From Isoetes taiwanensis (taxonomy: Eukaryota > Streptophyta > Lycopodiopsida > Isoetales > Isoetaceae), in the NCBI GenBank assembly GCA_021234155.1, contig JAJEKV010000002.1, positions 22,830,942 to 22,894,941 on the forward strand: a stretch of 64,000 nt of DNA. The letters run 5' to 3'. A model generated the notes under the pieces. It was not told the DNA's origin. It did not search any database and worked only from the letters and a program-made list of their open reading frames with translations. Of the stretch, positions 37,222 through 47,800 are shown piece after piece. Position 1 is the first letter of the stretch. Each line of letters opens with the position of its first letter. The position numbers were made by a program, and so were the translations under genes.

Positions 37222-39207
37222 ATGCGGCCATGGATGCGGGTTCTGCATGACGCACAAAGAGCCCATTGCAGGCCCTTCACAAGCACTGGTCATGGATCGC
37301 AAAAATCGCCCTCCCTGCGGGATGAGCTCAGACGGCTCTATAAGCTCATCCATCCTGATCTTTTCCACAATTTTCCAGATCAGAAGGTATTTACTTTCCG
37401 TTTTTAAGCTTTTGAAAAATTAAAGTTTCCGGAAGCAAGAATGCCCTGCAGCTATAGAAAAATGATAAGAAATGTTACTATGATCGTTTACTTATTTTTA
37501 CCACAATTTATATACAAGGAACAGAGACTCCACAGATTTCATGGACAATGATATGTTTCAAAAATAACCTACGCCCTTCTATTTTTGTAGTAATTATGTA
37601 AGTGTTGAGAGGGGCCTTGGTTTTCCATTGTGGGAGTACTGTTGCTTTTCTAAGTATTGATGGGTTGCCCATTTCCAATATTTTTGAGTATCTGAGTAAA
37701 CTTAGGTAGTCATACTTGTTGAGTTTTTGTCTGGAATGCATTGTATTGGTCCAATTAGGGACATTGTGACATAGTCTCACGTCCTTTTAAGTTCTCATAA
37801 AGAGATCACATGATGATGCTGTTCTTAGCTTCAATATGTTGTGCATTATCAGGGCATAATATCAAATATTTTGAAGTTCTGCAGGCAACAAATGGACGAT
37901 CATTCCAGCTTCTGCAAGAGTATTTAAACCGGGCGCAAGGAAACGATGACTCGGAGCGGAGATTATATCACTTCGAGTTTTATATTCATCACAATGTTGA
38001 TACTGAACCATTCAAGAAGGTGGAGGTGGAATTACCTTTACCAAATATAGGATATCATCAAGGAGGGAGTGAAGGACGGCTTCATGGCACTATTTCTGCT
38101 GTGTGTCGATTACTCTCAGCATGTGGGCTTTCAAGTGAGTTTAGTACAAATATATATGAAGACAAGATACCTGCACCTCATGATACAGCTGGAATGCATC
38201 CATCTGGATTTGCTCCCCATTCTTATATGCGTCTCTCTGAGTTTTTCCAGCAAGCATCTGAGTTACAGAGGCAAGGAGAAAGCTCTCTTCTGAATCTTGA
38301 GCAACAGACGATAGTGGTTAAAAATGCATTACGACTGGGTAGAAGAATTTCTGTACTGTTCAAGACTGCATTATCCGATGTCCAAAAACTTGATGCATTA
38401 CAACAATTAGCAAAAGCAGTAGATGCTGCCACAAAAACTAAACTCATAGGTTGCACAATTGTTATTGGTAGCTGTTATGGTATGGATACACTGGGTAATT
38501 TATGGCTTGATTATGGCAGTCATGCTGAGCAATGGATAGATTATCTTAATGAGGTGAACGTGCATGCAGTAGAGTCGCGGAGGTCTGCAGCAAAACTGAG
38601 ACAGTTGAAGGAATTTCAGCTGGCTCATTTAATGGAGGTTGAAATGATTTTTGCAAATGATTCACTTGGTGTCCGAGATGAATATATGTCTTTCCTTGAC
38701 CACCTTCTGAGAGATGCAGAGAAAGAAGGGGCTGTAGGAGGTGGAAAGTTCTATGAACTTCCTATTCGCATCATAGATGTTGCCTCTAACAATGAAAGTT
38801 GCATTGTAGAAGATGTGTATCCAGAGAAAGAACCATTTTCAATAGATGAAAGCATGGGGTATGTGGCTGTGCCTATCTGGGGTGATATAGCAAGTATATA
38901 TGAATTCATTGAAGAAGCTGGAGAAGAAGCCTTGAAATATAGGAGAAAATTCAAGATGGAAGAGGTGAAAATTGATGATCTAAAATCTCATGTCAGGAAG
39001 AAACTACGCCTAAGGAACTTGACTTTTGACAAGAAATTAAGGCCTGACCAGCTGCAGTCTGCTTGCATGCGGTTGCTAAGGCACGCTTCTCAGCTGCAAA
39101 AGTATACAGAAGACCTCGCACTTTGCATATCTTACGAGTTGCGTTTGCCTCAAGGCACAAAGGGTGTGGCTCACTTAAACTGGAACTTTAGTATGTCTGA
39201 CCTATAA
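37222..39207 (+). CDS. TCAIM-like mitochondrial protein (DUF4460/DUF4461)
   Basis: Two exons. Exon 1 is 37222-37386, ending AAG before gtattt. Exon 2 is 37885-39207, after ttctgcag, and both borders are phase 0. The product is about 495 residues, close to animal T-cell activation inhibitor, mitochondrial (about 500). Residues 33-55 (RDELRRLYKLIHPDLFHNFP) are the J-domain-like HPD helix of DUF4460. The C-terminal two thirds, with helical charged stretches and a conserved-looking GCTIVIGSCYGMDTLGNLWL at about residues 192-211, fits DUF4461. The N-terminus (MRPWMRVLHDAQRAHCRPFT) is Arg-rich and almost acid-free, like a mitochondrial presequence. An in-frame TAG lies just upstream, supporting this ATG. 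The open frame extending back to 37810 is intron read-through. Molecular role in plants is unknown to me. Confidence 0.85.
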
Positions 39208-40600
39208 ATAAGGCATATGAAAAATCAATGGTACCAGAAATATATATATTATATTGGGAGAAGTAATGAAATGCTTTATTACAACCTTCCTGCTGATTCC
39301 TAATGATGGTTTTGTTAGTGTACCACATTTCATATGCACTGCTTTTGTATCTTTTGTGTGTAGTGGCTTGCTTGAGTCCGTTCTGCAGGGCATGAGGTTG
39401 CCAGGAGGCTATGTAATCAATTTCTTTAAAAAAAGGTATGATAAATACTTGAAATCGATAGCTGTTTAGCCAAAGAATTTATGTAACAATTCAACCTTTC
39501 GACTAAATGCTCACCATTTAGAATCTTAGCTTGAAAATCCTGAGCGGAGGAGCTTTGATGTAATGAATAGAATACACAAGCATTGCATGCAAACCCTATC
39601 CCGCTTAATCTTCTGAAACTTAGCCCGTAGGTCTGACCAACGGAATTCGCAAGAAATTGTCGCTCCTAACCTTGAAGGAAATCTTACCTTTCTGCATAAG
39701 GTGAAAGACAACAAAATGCCTTGCAAGAATTCCCTCCCGCAATACGAAATGAACTGTTGCAAGTTTATTATGTTGTGACAAATTTTATAGAATACCCTTG
39801 AGTTTTGTTTGTTTCATAGGATGCCCTTGGTCAAGGTATATTGCCATGTAGAAATAGAAATACCACCAAATGCCCTCTAGGTTTCGTATTTCATGAACTT
39901 TTCTTTCCATCGTGCCTTTTTAGAGAAGCGGCTACTGATAGAGAAGCGGCTACTGGTATTGTATTTTCTTCAAAGAAAGCATGCATCGATTTGCCTCGGT
40001 GTAGCCTTTTGGAGCAATGGTTCTTTTGCACCTATGATTTTGAGGAGCGATCCTTTGGAGCATCCACTTGGAGCAGATTGATTTAGGAATTTGCCTCTAA
40101 TTACATGCCCATCAATTTGATTCATGATTATTTTCAGCCTTACCTATATTATCCCTTTCTGGCAATGCTTCCGTTGTGAAAGCAATGATTTGCTCCAAAT
40201 ACATTTTTAGTTAAATCTTAACGGTATTTGGTGAATCTTGAAGCATTTGCAATTAGAGAAAACAAGGTGCTTAGGCACTATGGATTGCCCCAATACCACG
40301 TGGTGTTGTTTGTAGATGATTAAGTAAGTTTGAACATATGAAAGGAGTTTGAACACATATATCCCGTAATAAACGTTTGCTTGAAATTACTGCTAAAATC
40401 TGTAACTTTTATAAGGCAGAATATCTTGCAGGTTACGCGAAGCGGCGCCGCTAACTTCCTGCCAGCGGAACTTTCATGTCCCTGTTTCATGTCTCCAGTT
40501 TACTTGTTTCGATTCTGGCAGTTTCATTGCCTAGATCCGGCACTCGTCCTTCTTCTCTGTTGTTTCAGAGCCATTTCTTCCTTCTTTCTCTGCCTAGCCT
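39208..40600. other. 3' flank and intergenic sequence, no gene recognised
   Basis: Contains the presumed 3' UTR of the TCAIM-like gene. A minus-strand frame at 39526-39762 is open but unrecognised. A 16-base tandem duplication (agagaagcggctactg) sits at about 39921-39955. Confidence 0.4.
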
Positions 40601-40614
40601 AGCCCATCGTCGTT

Positions 40615-40845
40615 TCAAGCCATTTCTTCCATATCCCTTGAAACAGATATCCCTTTGTTTATCTGCCATATCCATATCTCTGCCATATCCATATATCCAT
40701 ATCCATATTCCATATCTCTGCCATATTCGTTGAAACGGTTGCAACAAGAGTTTCTGCCATAGCCGTTAAACAAGAGTTTCTTCTCCACCATAGCCGTTAA
40801 ACAAGAGTTTCTTCTCCGCCATAGCCGCTAAACAAGAGTTTCTGC
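40615..40845. repeat. Two short tandem repeats ('atatccatatccat' and a 32-mer)
   Basis: At 40636-40725 there are drifting copies of 'atccatatctctgccat'. At about 40755-40845 there are three copies of a 32-base unit around 'catagccgttaaacaagagt', then 'ttcttctcc'. Confidence 0.85.
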
Positions 40846-40933
40846 CCGAAAATTTTTTACCGTACGTAATTTCAGTAAACGTTTATTACGTTTGTTAATT
40901 TCCGGCGGTCGGAATTCCGCTGGCCGCGAGTGC

Positions 40934-41092
40934 GCCGCCGAGAAAAATTTCCGGTGGAATTCCTCCCGTCCGGAAATTATCTAATACATAATACACAAGG
41001 CCACGAGAAGGCCGCCGAGGCTGGCGGCTCCGCCGAGAAAAATTTGCCGGTAGAATTCCTCCCGTCCGGAAATTATCTAATACATAATACAC
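40934..41092 (+). repeat. Direct repeat pair (~60 bp)
   Basis: 'gccgagaaaaatttccggtg' followed by 'gaattcctcccgtccgg' and 'aaattatctaatacataata' occurs at 40934-40999. It recurs at 41029-41092 with two or three changes. The two are separated by about 35 bases of GC-rich sequence. Confidence 0.92.
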
Positions 41093-41514
41093 AGGTCACC
41101 CTAAATGCAACTCGACATAGCTACCTTGTTAGTGATCTAAAGACTTGGTTGAAAAAGAAGCCTAATAGTGGTATATGGATGCATGTTGTAGGGCTCACTC
41201 TTTCACACATAAAAAAAATTGTTAATTCCTTATGCATTTATTATGATTATTACAACTTGTAGATTTATAGGGCATTATATACCAGTAAGAACATGTTGCA
41301 TAAGGAATGTGTAGATGGCACCTCCTTTCCTTAGCCATAAAGTACACTCATAGACACTCCTTTTATTAGGTCGATCATGTGCACCAACATCCTCCTATGC
41401 CTCAACAGTTGGACAAAGCCCTATTCACAAACTCCATTGATATACAAGAAATTTATTGCGGCGGCCAAGGCTGCCGTGAACATTTCTCTCCACCGAATAT
41501 TGTTAAGTTGAATC

Positions 41515-41710
41515 AAGGCGTGTAAATCTTCTGTAATAAATCAATCCATGGGCTTCATTTAATGCCTAAAGGTCGACATCATAAAATCGCGTGTAAATCT
41601 TCTGTAATAAATCAGTCCATGGGCTTCATTTAATGCCTAAAGGTCGACGCCACAAAATCTTCTGTAATAAATGAGATGTCGACGTCACGCAATCCTCCAT
41701 AATAATATGT
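41515..41710 (+). repeat. ~70 bp tandem repeat with 'cttctgtaataaat'
   Basis: Two near-identical units carry 'cgtgtaaatcttctgtaata', 'catgggcttcatttaatgcc' and 'aaaggtcgac' (41519 and 41590). A third, shorter relative carries 'atgagatgtcgacgtcacg' and 'caatcctcc'. The third motif recurs at about 47640-47685. Confidence 0.88.
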
Positions 41711-42355
41711 AGCATAATAACAGGGGGTTTTCTTTGTGTTTTTGTACGCTTTTCACAAAGGTTTTCCTAAGATTTCATGGCGTATTCGAATGGATGTACT
41801 AATGCGTACATCTAGAGTGCACCATTTCTTGGTCGTTGATTTAGCTTTTTTTTTTTTCAATGGTCCAACATCCAAGAGCTCACAACAAAAGCCCTCTTTT
41901 TATTTTAGTTGCCATTTTCAGAGTTTTGCATGCAAGCATCGTGCCATCATATTTTAGGGTTATTTTAGGGTTAGGAAGAAAGAAGGCAAGAATCGAAAGC
42001 AATACAATGCTGCAGGGTTTCCAAGCAGGGTTTCCCGCTTCTATCTTTTTCCGTTGCTATTGATCTTCCCTCCTCATCTGGAGTTGCAAAGCGCAGGGAA
42101 TGCCCCCCAGACAACAGGGAGCAGATTTCTGGAAGCATCATGCGCACCTTCGCATCTCTGTTCCTCACTTCTGTGTCTGATTGGTAATGCCAGTTGCTTA
42201 TCTCTCAAGGGCCAAGCACAAGCTGGGACCTGTTCTTGCCCGACCACGTCTTCTAGCTACTCGATTTTCTTTTGTTGGCCCTGGATTCATTACCATAAGC
42301 AGGGCTTTGCCATAGTTTGTCTGTAAAAAGGCCTCCGTTCAAATCTGTTTTTCAG

Positions 42356-43731
42356 AGGACACAAGGGCCAGGTTACTCCGTTTTCCAGCACCATTTGCTG
42401 GATAGACGGTGGACAGGTGAGGCATTAGAAATCTAAGAAAGCTTGTCAAAAGGACACACTAACTTTAATACGAATTCACTTGTGGTTCATAGGTTTGTCG
42501 GATGAGAGTTTTTAAATTGGACCTGGAGCATGTCCATGTACGAAGATCCCACACCCACTGTCGAACTCTTGTAGTAGAGCAGGAAGAAGGGTGGCATTGC
42601 AAATTCTGGAAAAATATCTTGTGAAGGCAGTGAGATATCGGACATATTTTATCTTTTTGCTAGTTTCCAGGATGTCAATAGCAATTCCAGTCAAAGTGAT
42701 GTGCAGATTGTGTGTCCTGGGCTGCCTGCATCAGTTATTCTTCAAAAAATGCAGCAAGCACTGAAGTTATCTCAAAAAGAGAAGTCCTATAAACCACATT
42801 TCAACTTGTCTATTCAAGGTGCTTGGGAAATCATCCAGTGGGTTGAAGCAGAAGCAACAGAGCCATGTGTTGATATTGTGGCCATGAACGAGACCCATAA
42901 TTTAGCTCTTTGTATGCTTCTCCATAGCCGTCCACCGTCCGTCTCAACTGAAGAGGTTTGTTTTATATTGTTAGGATTCTTGTTTCTAGAAGGGCAAGTG
43001 GAAAGCATTCTATTGTTTTGATTTGCAGGAAAAGTGCCAGCTTTTTTTCATAGGAATATCGGCTCTATCATCCCTAGTGAATGAATGCCCTATGGCCAAT
43101 CATGGCCAGGTTTATAATAATGCAAAAGGCTACTCAGAAAGCCTTGCTGAAAAGTTGCTTCGCTGGTTAATCATCCTTGGTGGGATGAGATTCCACATGG
43201 AAAGAAGGCAAGGATTGCATAATCCGGGAAATGAACAATTTGATACTTGTTGGTCATTTATCTCGTCAATTAACATAGAAAAATTGAAAACTGGTGAATC
43301 ACGAGCTTATGATGTTCAGCTAGCCATGCAATTGCTATCTTTACAAATTTTGTTGGGCGCTACTGTCAGATGCAGTTCCTTGAAATCTATGGTTAATGCC
43401 TTACTTCTTTTGTTATTGCCTCAGTTTATAATTTGTTATACAAGACAAGGTCCGCAAGGTAAACTTTATCTGTTCCTCTTTCTAGTTGGAAAAGGCATTT
43501 ACCTAAGATATGCTGTGTATCAATGCAGGTCGTGACAATGAAATGGTTATGGGCAAGGATGAGGAATTGAGCAGTGTTTATCTGCCACAGGAGTTCCAGA
43601 AATTATTGACATTGCTACTTCCAGACGTATCTTCACCAGAGGAAACAAACGCTTCCTGGCTATGGTTAGGATTAGCTTGTGCCTGGCCTATGGTTGTATT
43701 ATGCATAGATCATACTTCGACTCGTGATTAA
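42356..43731 (+). CDS. Unrecognised multi-exon gene (partial model)
   Basis: Four exons with compatible phases: 42356-42416 (after ttttcag, before gtgagg), 42671-42955 (after tttccag, before gtttgt), 43029-43458 (after tttgcag, before gtaaac) and 43529-43731 (after atgcag, stop TAA). The product, about 325 residues plus any upstream exons, is predicted mostly alpha-helical and rich in Leu. It includes FNLSIQGAWEIIQWVEAEAT, ESLAEKLLRWLIILGGMRFH, AMQLLSLQILLGATVRCSSL and YLPQEFQKLLTLLLPDVSSP. This looks like a helical-repeat (ARM/HEAT-like) scaffold, but I do not recognise the family. The start codon is not identified. The last exon may instead splice near 43660 to a small exon at 43784-43861. 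Confidence 0.6.
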
Positions 43732-43783
43732 TCCATAAATGCCAATATAGGATAGGAAATCTTTTGTGATACTGCAACAGTGT

Positions 43784-43945
43784 CTCGTCAGGGCTTCCTT
43801 AAGCGACTTATTGACTATTTTGAGAAGAATGGGGAATATCTGAATACCATGTATATATAGAGTGCTAGGAAATTCTTAAGCGGCTTATTCACTGTTTTGA
43901 GAAAAAGGGTAATACTTGAATGCCATGTATATAAGAATGCATACA
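43784..43945 (+). repeat. Tandem copies of an exon-like 3' fragment
   Basis: After an acceptor-like 'actgcaacag', the frame SRQGFLKRLIDYFEKNGEYL (then NTMYI and a stop) is open to 43861. A diverged second copy follows at about 43871-43935 ('ttaagcggcttattcactgt'), and an inverted third copy lies within 47440-47510. The first could be the true last exon of the gene upstream. Confidence 0.55.
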
Positions 43946-44020
43946 TGCAATCATCAATTGAATCCATTTGCCATGGAAATAATTTGTTTGTCTTCGTGTT
44001 ATTGTGCTTTTTAGTAATTA
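43845..44020 (+). repeat. Inverted repeat partner 1
   Basis: Matches the reverse complement of 47354-47538 ('ataccatgtatatatagagt' against 'tctatatatacatggtat', through 'gtgctttttagtaatta'). The match resumes beyond the foldback insertion at 44794 ('tagcag...cagggttg'). Confidence 0.88.
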
Positions 44021-44790
44021 ATATTTAGGCCCATAAAGTTTACCTATGTTTGCTTTAATTAGGGCCCGAAGGGCCCAAAAGTTTTTTTAATATAACAATC
44101 AACACACACCTACCATTAACATATTAACATAAACCATTGCATTTAACACATCTAGATTAAAATCCCCCTTAAACCCCCTTTGGTTTGGGTGCATATTCAC
44201 ACGGGGGGTTACTCCGGGCAACGAGAGCTGTCGGATGGGCATATTTGCCCTTTATTCCAAGATCTGGACCGTACATAGCGATCCTCGTTTGTGGGGTATG
44301 CATGTACAAGTTTTTGTATACTGTATATTAAGGTTTGCAAAATACTATAAGGTTTGAGAGAATGTACTTAATGGTGTTAATGGTGCATATTCACTCAGGG
44401 GGTTACGTAGGGCAGCGAGAGCCCCTAAAATATATTCATAATACATGTACAAAATTAACACCATTAAGTACATTCTCTCAAACCTTATAGTATTTTGCAA
44501 ACCTTAATATACAGTATACAAAAACTTGTACATGCATACCCCACAAACGAGGATCGCTATGTACGGTCCAGATCTTGGAATAAAGGGCAAATATGCCCAT
44601 CCGACAGCTCTCGTTGCCCGGAGTAACCCCCCGTGTGCAAAGGGGGTTTAAGGGGGATTTTAATCTAGATGTGTTAAATGCAATGGTTTATGTTAATATG
44701 TTAATGTGTTGATTGTTATATTAAAAAAAAATTTGGGCCCTTCAGGCCCTAATTAAAGCAAACATAGGTAAACTTTATGGGCCTAAATAT
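44021..44790. mobile_element. 770 bp foldback element (arms ~340-360 bp)
   Basis: The left arm (44021-44381) begins ATATTTAGGCCCATAAAG. The right arm (44453-44790) is its reverse complement, ending CTTTATGGGCCTAAATAT. The arms match almost end to end; the left arm has one extra segment of about 18 bases ('gtttgggtgcatattcac'). A 70-base centre separates them. TA flanks both sides (44019-44020 and 44791-44792), so a TA or TAA/TTA target duplication is possible. There is no coding capacity. It fits a foldback or long-TIR MITE. Confidence 0.9.
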
Positions 44791-44794
44791 TAAC

Positions 44795-45550
44795 TAGCAG
44801 AAGGGCAGGGTTGAGAAGAAGGATAGTAGTTGGGTTTTTACAATTATCAAGTTTTTAGGATTTTTAGTGATTTGAAAAAATGGATAGCGGAGAAAGCAAC
44901 AAGGAGGGAAAATTTGAAGAACATGGGCAAGAAATGCAGAATTAGAATACAAACTAGATTGGTAGAAAGACAAAAAACTTTGCTATAAATTCGTATTATT
45001 AGTTAAATTTCCAACCACAACAACAACAAAAAATTAGTTGCTGCTACTTTCGAATTCTCTCAGAATTGGTACATTGTAGACGTTAACATAAATTTTATGA
45101 TGTGAATTGTTGCTGCTGGTCCCTGAAGTTGTCTGATTGAATTGGGCGCTAAACTGGACATCCACACTAGAGGCAAAGATTAGCCTCCCTCAGATGCTGC
45201 TTCTCGGTCGTCGACAAGGGGCCTCGAACTGCATGATCGATCTGTATATGTGACGTTCCAGCATAATATATGACACATTACTAACAACATGTACATGGTG
45301 GCTGTAAAGGGTTGTCCCATGGGGCACAACCATTAGAACCCTTTTTTTTTCTTTTTCTTTTTTTGATTGAAAGTATTGTATTGTATTTATTTTTGAGAGA
45401 TAAACGAAAAGAACAACTCTTTGTAGGGGAGTTTATGACCCTTATCAGCCTAGATAGTTATGAAATTTTAAGGCTATTTTAAGGCTATTGAGAATGAGTT
45501 AAGTAGAGAAGGAAACTCAAAAGAGTCTGATTTTCGGCTCCTTGGCTCCT
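44795..45550. other. Intergenic, no gene recognised
   Basis: AT-rich sequence between the foldback element and the PPR relic. A T-rich run lies near 45340-45365. This would be the 3' flank of the minus-strand PPR pseudogene. Confidence 0.4.
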
Positions 45551-45589
45551 TATCAAAACAACATGTGAATATAATCTATATTGCCGTGT

Positions 45590-47173
45590 GGCAATACCCC
45601 ATATGAGCCATATGCACCAACCAACAAGTCAGATTGACATCCAAACCCTACTATAGAAGCATGCACAAATTTACCTTCTGGTAGAAAATGGTAACATGCA
45701 GCAAGAACGTGTATAAATGTGACCTTATCAGGTATCAGACTACCCATCTGCATATTTCTAAAGCATTGCAGAGAAGCTTTGGCATGTCCATTTTCCGCAT
45801 ACACTGCAATTATTGAAGTCCATGACATGACATTCTGCACCAACATTCTATTAAATATCCAACATGCATTTATTAGATTTCCACACTTTCCATACATGTT
45901 AACCAGGGCATTACATATGGCAGTGTCACATTCCGTTCCTCTGTTTCTAATATAAGCATGTACTAATTTCCCATTGGCTAAACATTCCATGTTAGAACAT
46001 GCATCCAGAATGGCCATAAAAGTAACATTATTTGACAATTTGACAGAATATTATCAAGTTGCATCAAGTGGAAAAGAGTAAGAGCACCCTTTGCTTGCCC
46101 ATTCTGCACATTAGCAACAATTATAGCCGTCCAGGTGATTACATTGCCCTTAGGAATTCTAATAAAAACATCATAAGCATCTTTTACACTGCCACATCTG
46201 CCATACATACTAACCAGTGCATTCGCAAGTGCAAGATCCAAGCTACATTCTCTGTTTAAAATACAAGCGTGTAACCACCTGCCACATGCAATATAAGGTG
46301 AATTGTAGCAGACATTCAGCATGGTAAGGAATGTGATCTTGTTCGGGCTTGATCCTCCTTGTTTCATTTCTTGGAAAGCTTGAAAGGCCTCCATTTTATG
46401 CCCGCTTTCTACATATCTCGCAAATCAAGGTAGTCCAAACTACCACATCTCTCTGTACAATCTCAATTTTACTAAATGCCCGGCAAGCATCTTCCAAACT
46501 TCCACACTTGCCATACATGCTAAGGATTGCCTTTGCCCATTACAAAGATCCGACTCAAATTCACCTTTAGATATGTGAGCATGTACAAACTTTCCGGGTC
46601 TCAAAACATCCTAAGCTCTGCAGATTTTTATTACCCCTATTAAGGTAAATTTGTGCGGAACAATGCCCTCTTGTCTGCATTTCCCTAAACATGCTAAGGG
46701 CTTGATTCAAACACCCATACCTGCAATACTGACCCGATCATTATATTCCAAGCAAACACGCTCTTTTTAGGTATCGACTCGAATACGGTATTCACATCCC
46801 GAAAAGAAGCAAACTTGAATAAATTCCCATCAAAGATGTTACCCAATGTAGTATGTAATTACGCATTAGCTTTGACCATAAAGGAAAATATGAGTTTTGC
46901 CTCTGGAAATGATGTGAACTTCGGGCGGGAAGGTAGAGAACTGATGTTGCAAATGAGTGAGATGAGTGAGACCCAAGCCAAAACCTGTCGAAATGGAAGT
47001 CCTGCAGTCAAAACTAAGCCTGAATGTCCAGCAGGAAGAGAAAGCCACCTATTTTCTTGCCGCTGCCATCGGACCTGCTCTTCAAGATCCGCCCTAGAAG
47101 ATCTGTAGCTGCTCGGCGATTTGGGGCCGCTACTGTGCCGAAGTCGAAGAAATGGAATGAAAAAAACCTCCAT
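45590..47173 (-). pseudogene. PLS-type pentatricopeptide repeat (PPR) pseudogene
   Basis: On the minus strand a run of PPR units reads in order. AWNIMIGS lies near 46760. The repeat VHAHI..G.FESDL lies near 46590-46550. EAFQAFQEMKQGGSSPNKIT and then FLTMLNVC lie at 46391-46310. ALANALVSMYGRCGSVKDAY lies near 46235-46180, then GNVITWTAII. After a frameshift near 46050, VTFMAILDACSNMECLANGK and ICNALVNMYGKCGNLINACW follow down to 45870. These are typical P/L/S motifs of organelle RNA-binding proteins. At least four frameshifts and the loss of any C-terminal E/DYW domain make it non-functional. A candidate start is the ATG at 47173, whose N-terminus is basic and Ser-rich. It appears intronless, as usual for the family. 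Confidence 0.85.
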
Positions 47174-47353
47174 AGCCGGCCGGGGGCGAGCGCAAGATCG
47201 GCAAAACTCGGGGCAGAGAATTTCTTGAGTTTTCTAATTTTGCTGGCCGTACGATCCGAAATTACAGAATCGGACGGCCCAAAAAGATTTCAGCTGACGT
47301 GGCCCGACACGTGGCATAGCTAGAATTGCAGCCTTTTGTGCAGGGGGGGTTAG

Positions 47354-47538
47354 GCAACCCTGCTAATTACTAAAAAGCACAATAACACGAAGACAAACAA
47401 ATTATTTCCATGGCAAATGGATTCAATTGATGATTGCATGTATGCATTCTTATATACATGGCATTCAAGTATTACCCTTTTTCTCAAAACAGTGAATAAG
47501 CCGCTTAAGTTTCCATGGACTCTATATATACATGGTAT
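47354..47538 (-). repeat. Inverted repeat partner 2 (lacks the foldback insertion)
   Basis: Reverse-complement match to 43845-44020 plus 44794-44812. At the point where the left copy holds the 770 bp foldback element, this copy reads straight through ('ctgctaattactaaaaagc'). It therefore serves as an empty-site control. Confidence 0.85.
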
Positions 47539-47800
47539 ACGTGTCTCGTCCAAGTAATATGTGAGAACAAAAAAAAATGATTATATAGGTGTCATGATTG
47601 TCCGCCATAAATGGCCGCAATAAATGAGTCCACAATCTTCTGTAATAAATGAGATGTCGACGTCACACAATCCTCCCTAATAAATAAGTACGTATACGTG
47701 TCTCGTCCAAGTAATGTATGAGAACAAAAAAAATAATTATATAGGTGTCATGATTGTCCGCCATAAATGCCCACAATAAATGAGTCCACATATGTGTCAT
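47539..47800 (+). repeat. ~100 bp direct repeat pair
   Basis: 'cgtgtctcgtccaagtaat' followed by 'gtgagaacaaaaa' and 'attatataggtgtcatgatt' then 'gtccgccataaat' occurs at 47540-47625 and again at 47697-47775. Between them is 'atgagatgtcgacgtcacac', shared with 41677-41700. Confidence 0.85.

Noticed and set aside
37810-37884. Upstream ATG as the start of the TCAIM-like protein
   Set aside because: A strong acceptor (ttctgcag) at 37884 and a phase-matched exon 1 carrying the HPD motif show that this part is intron read-through.
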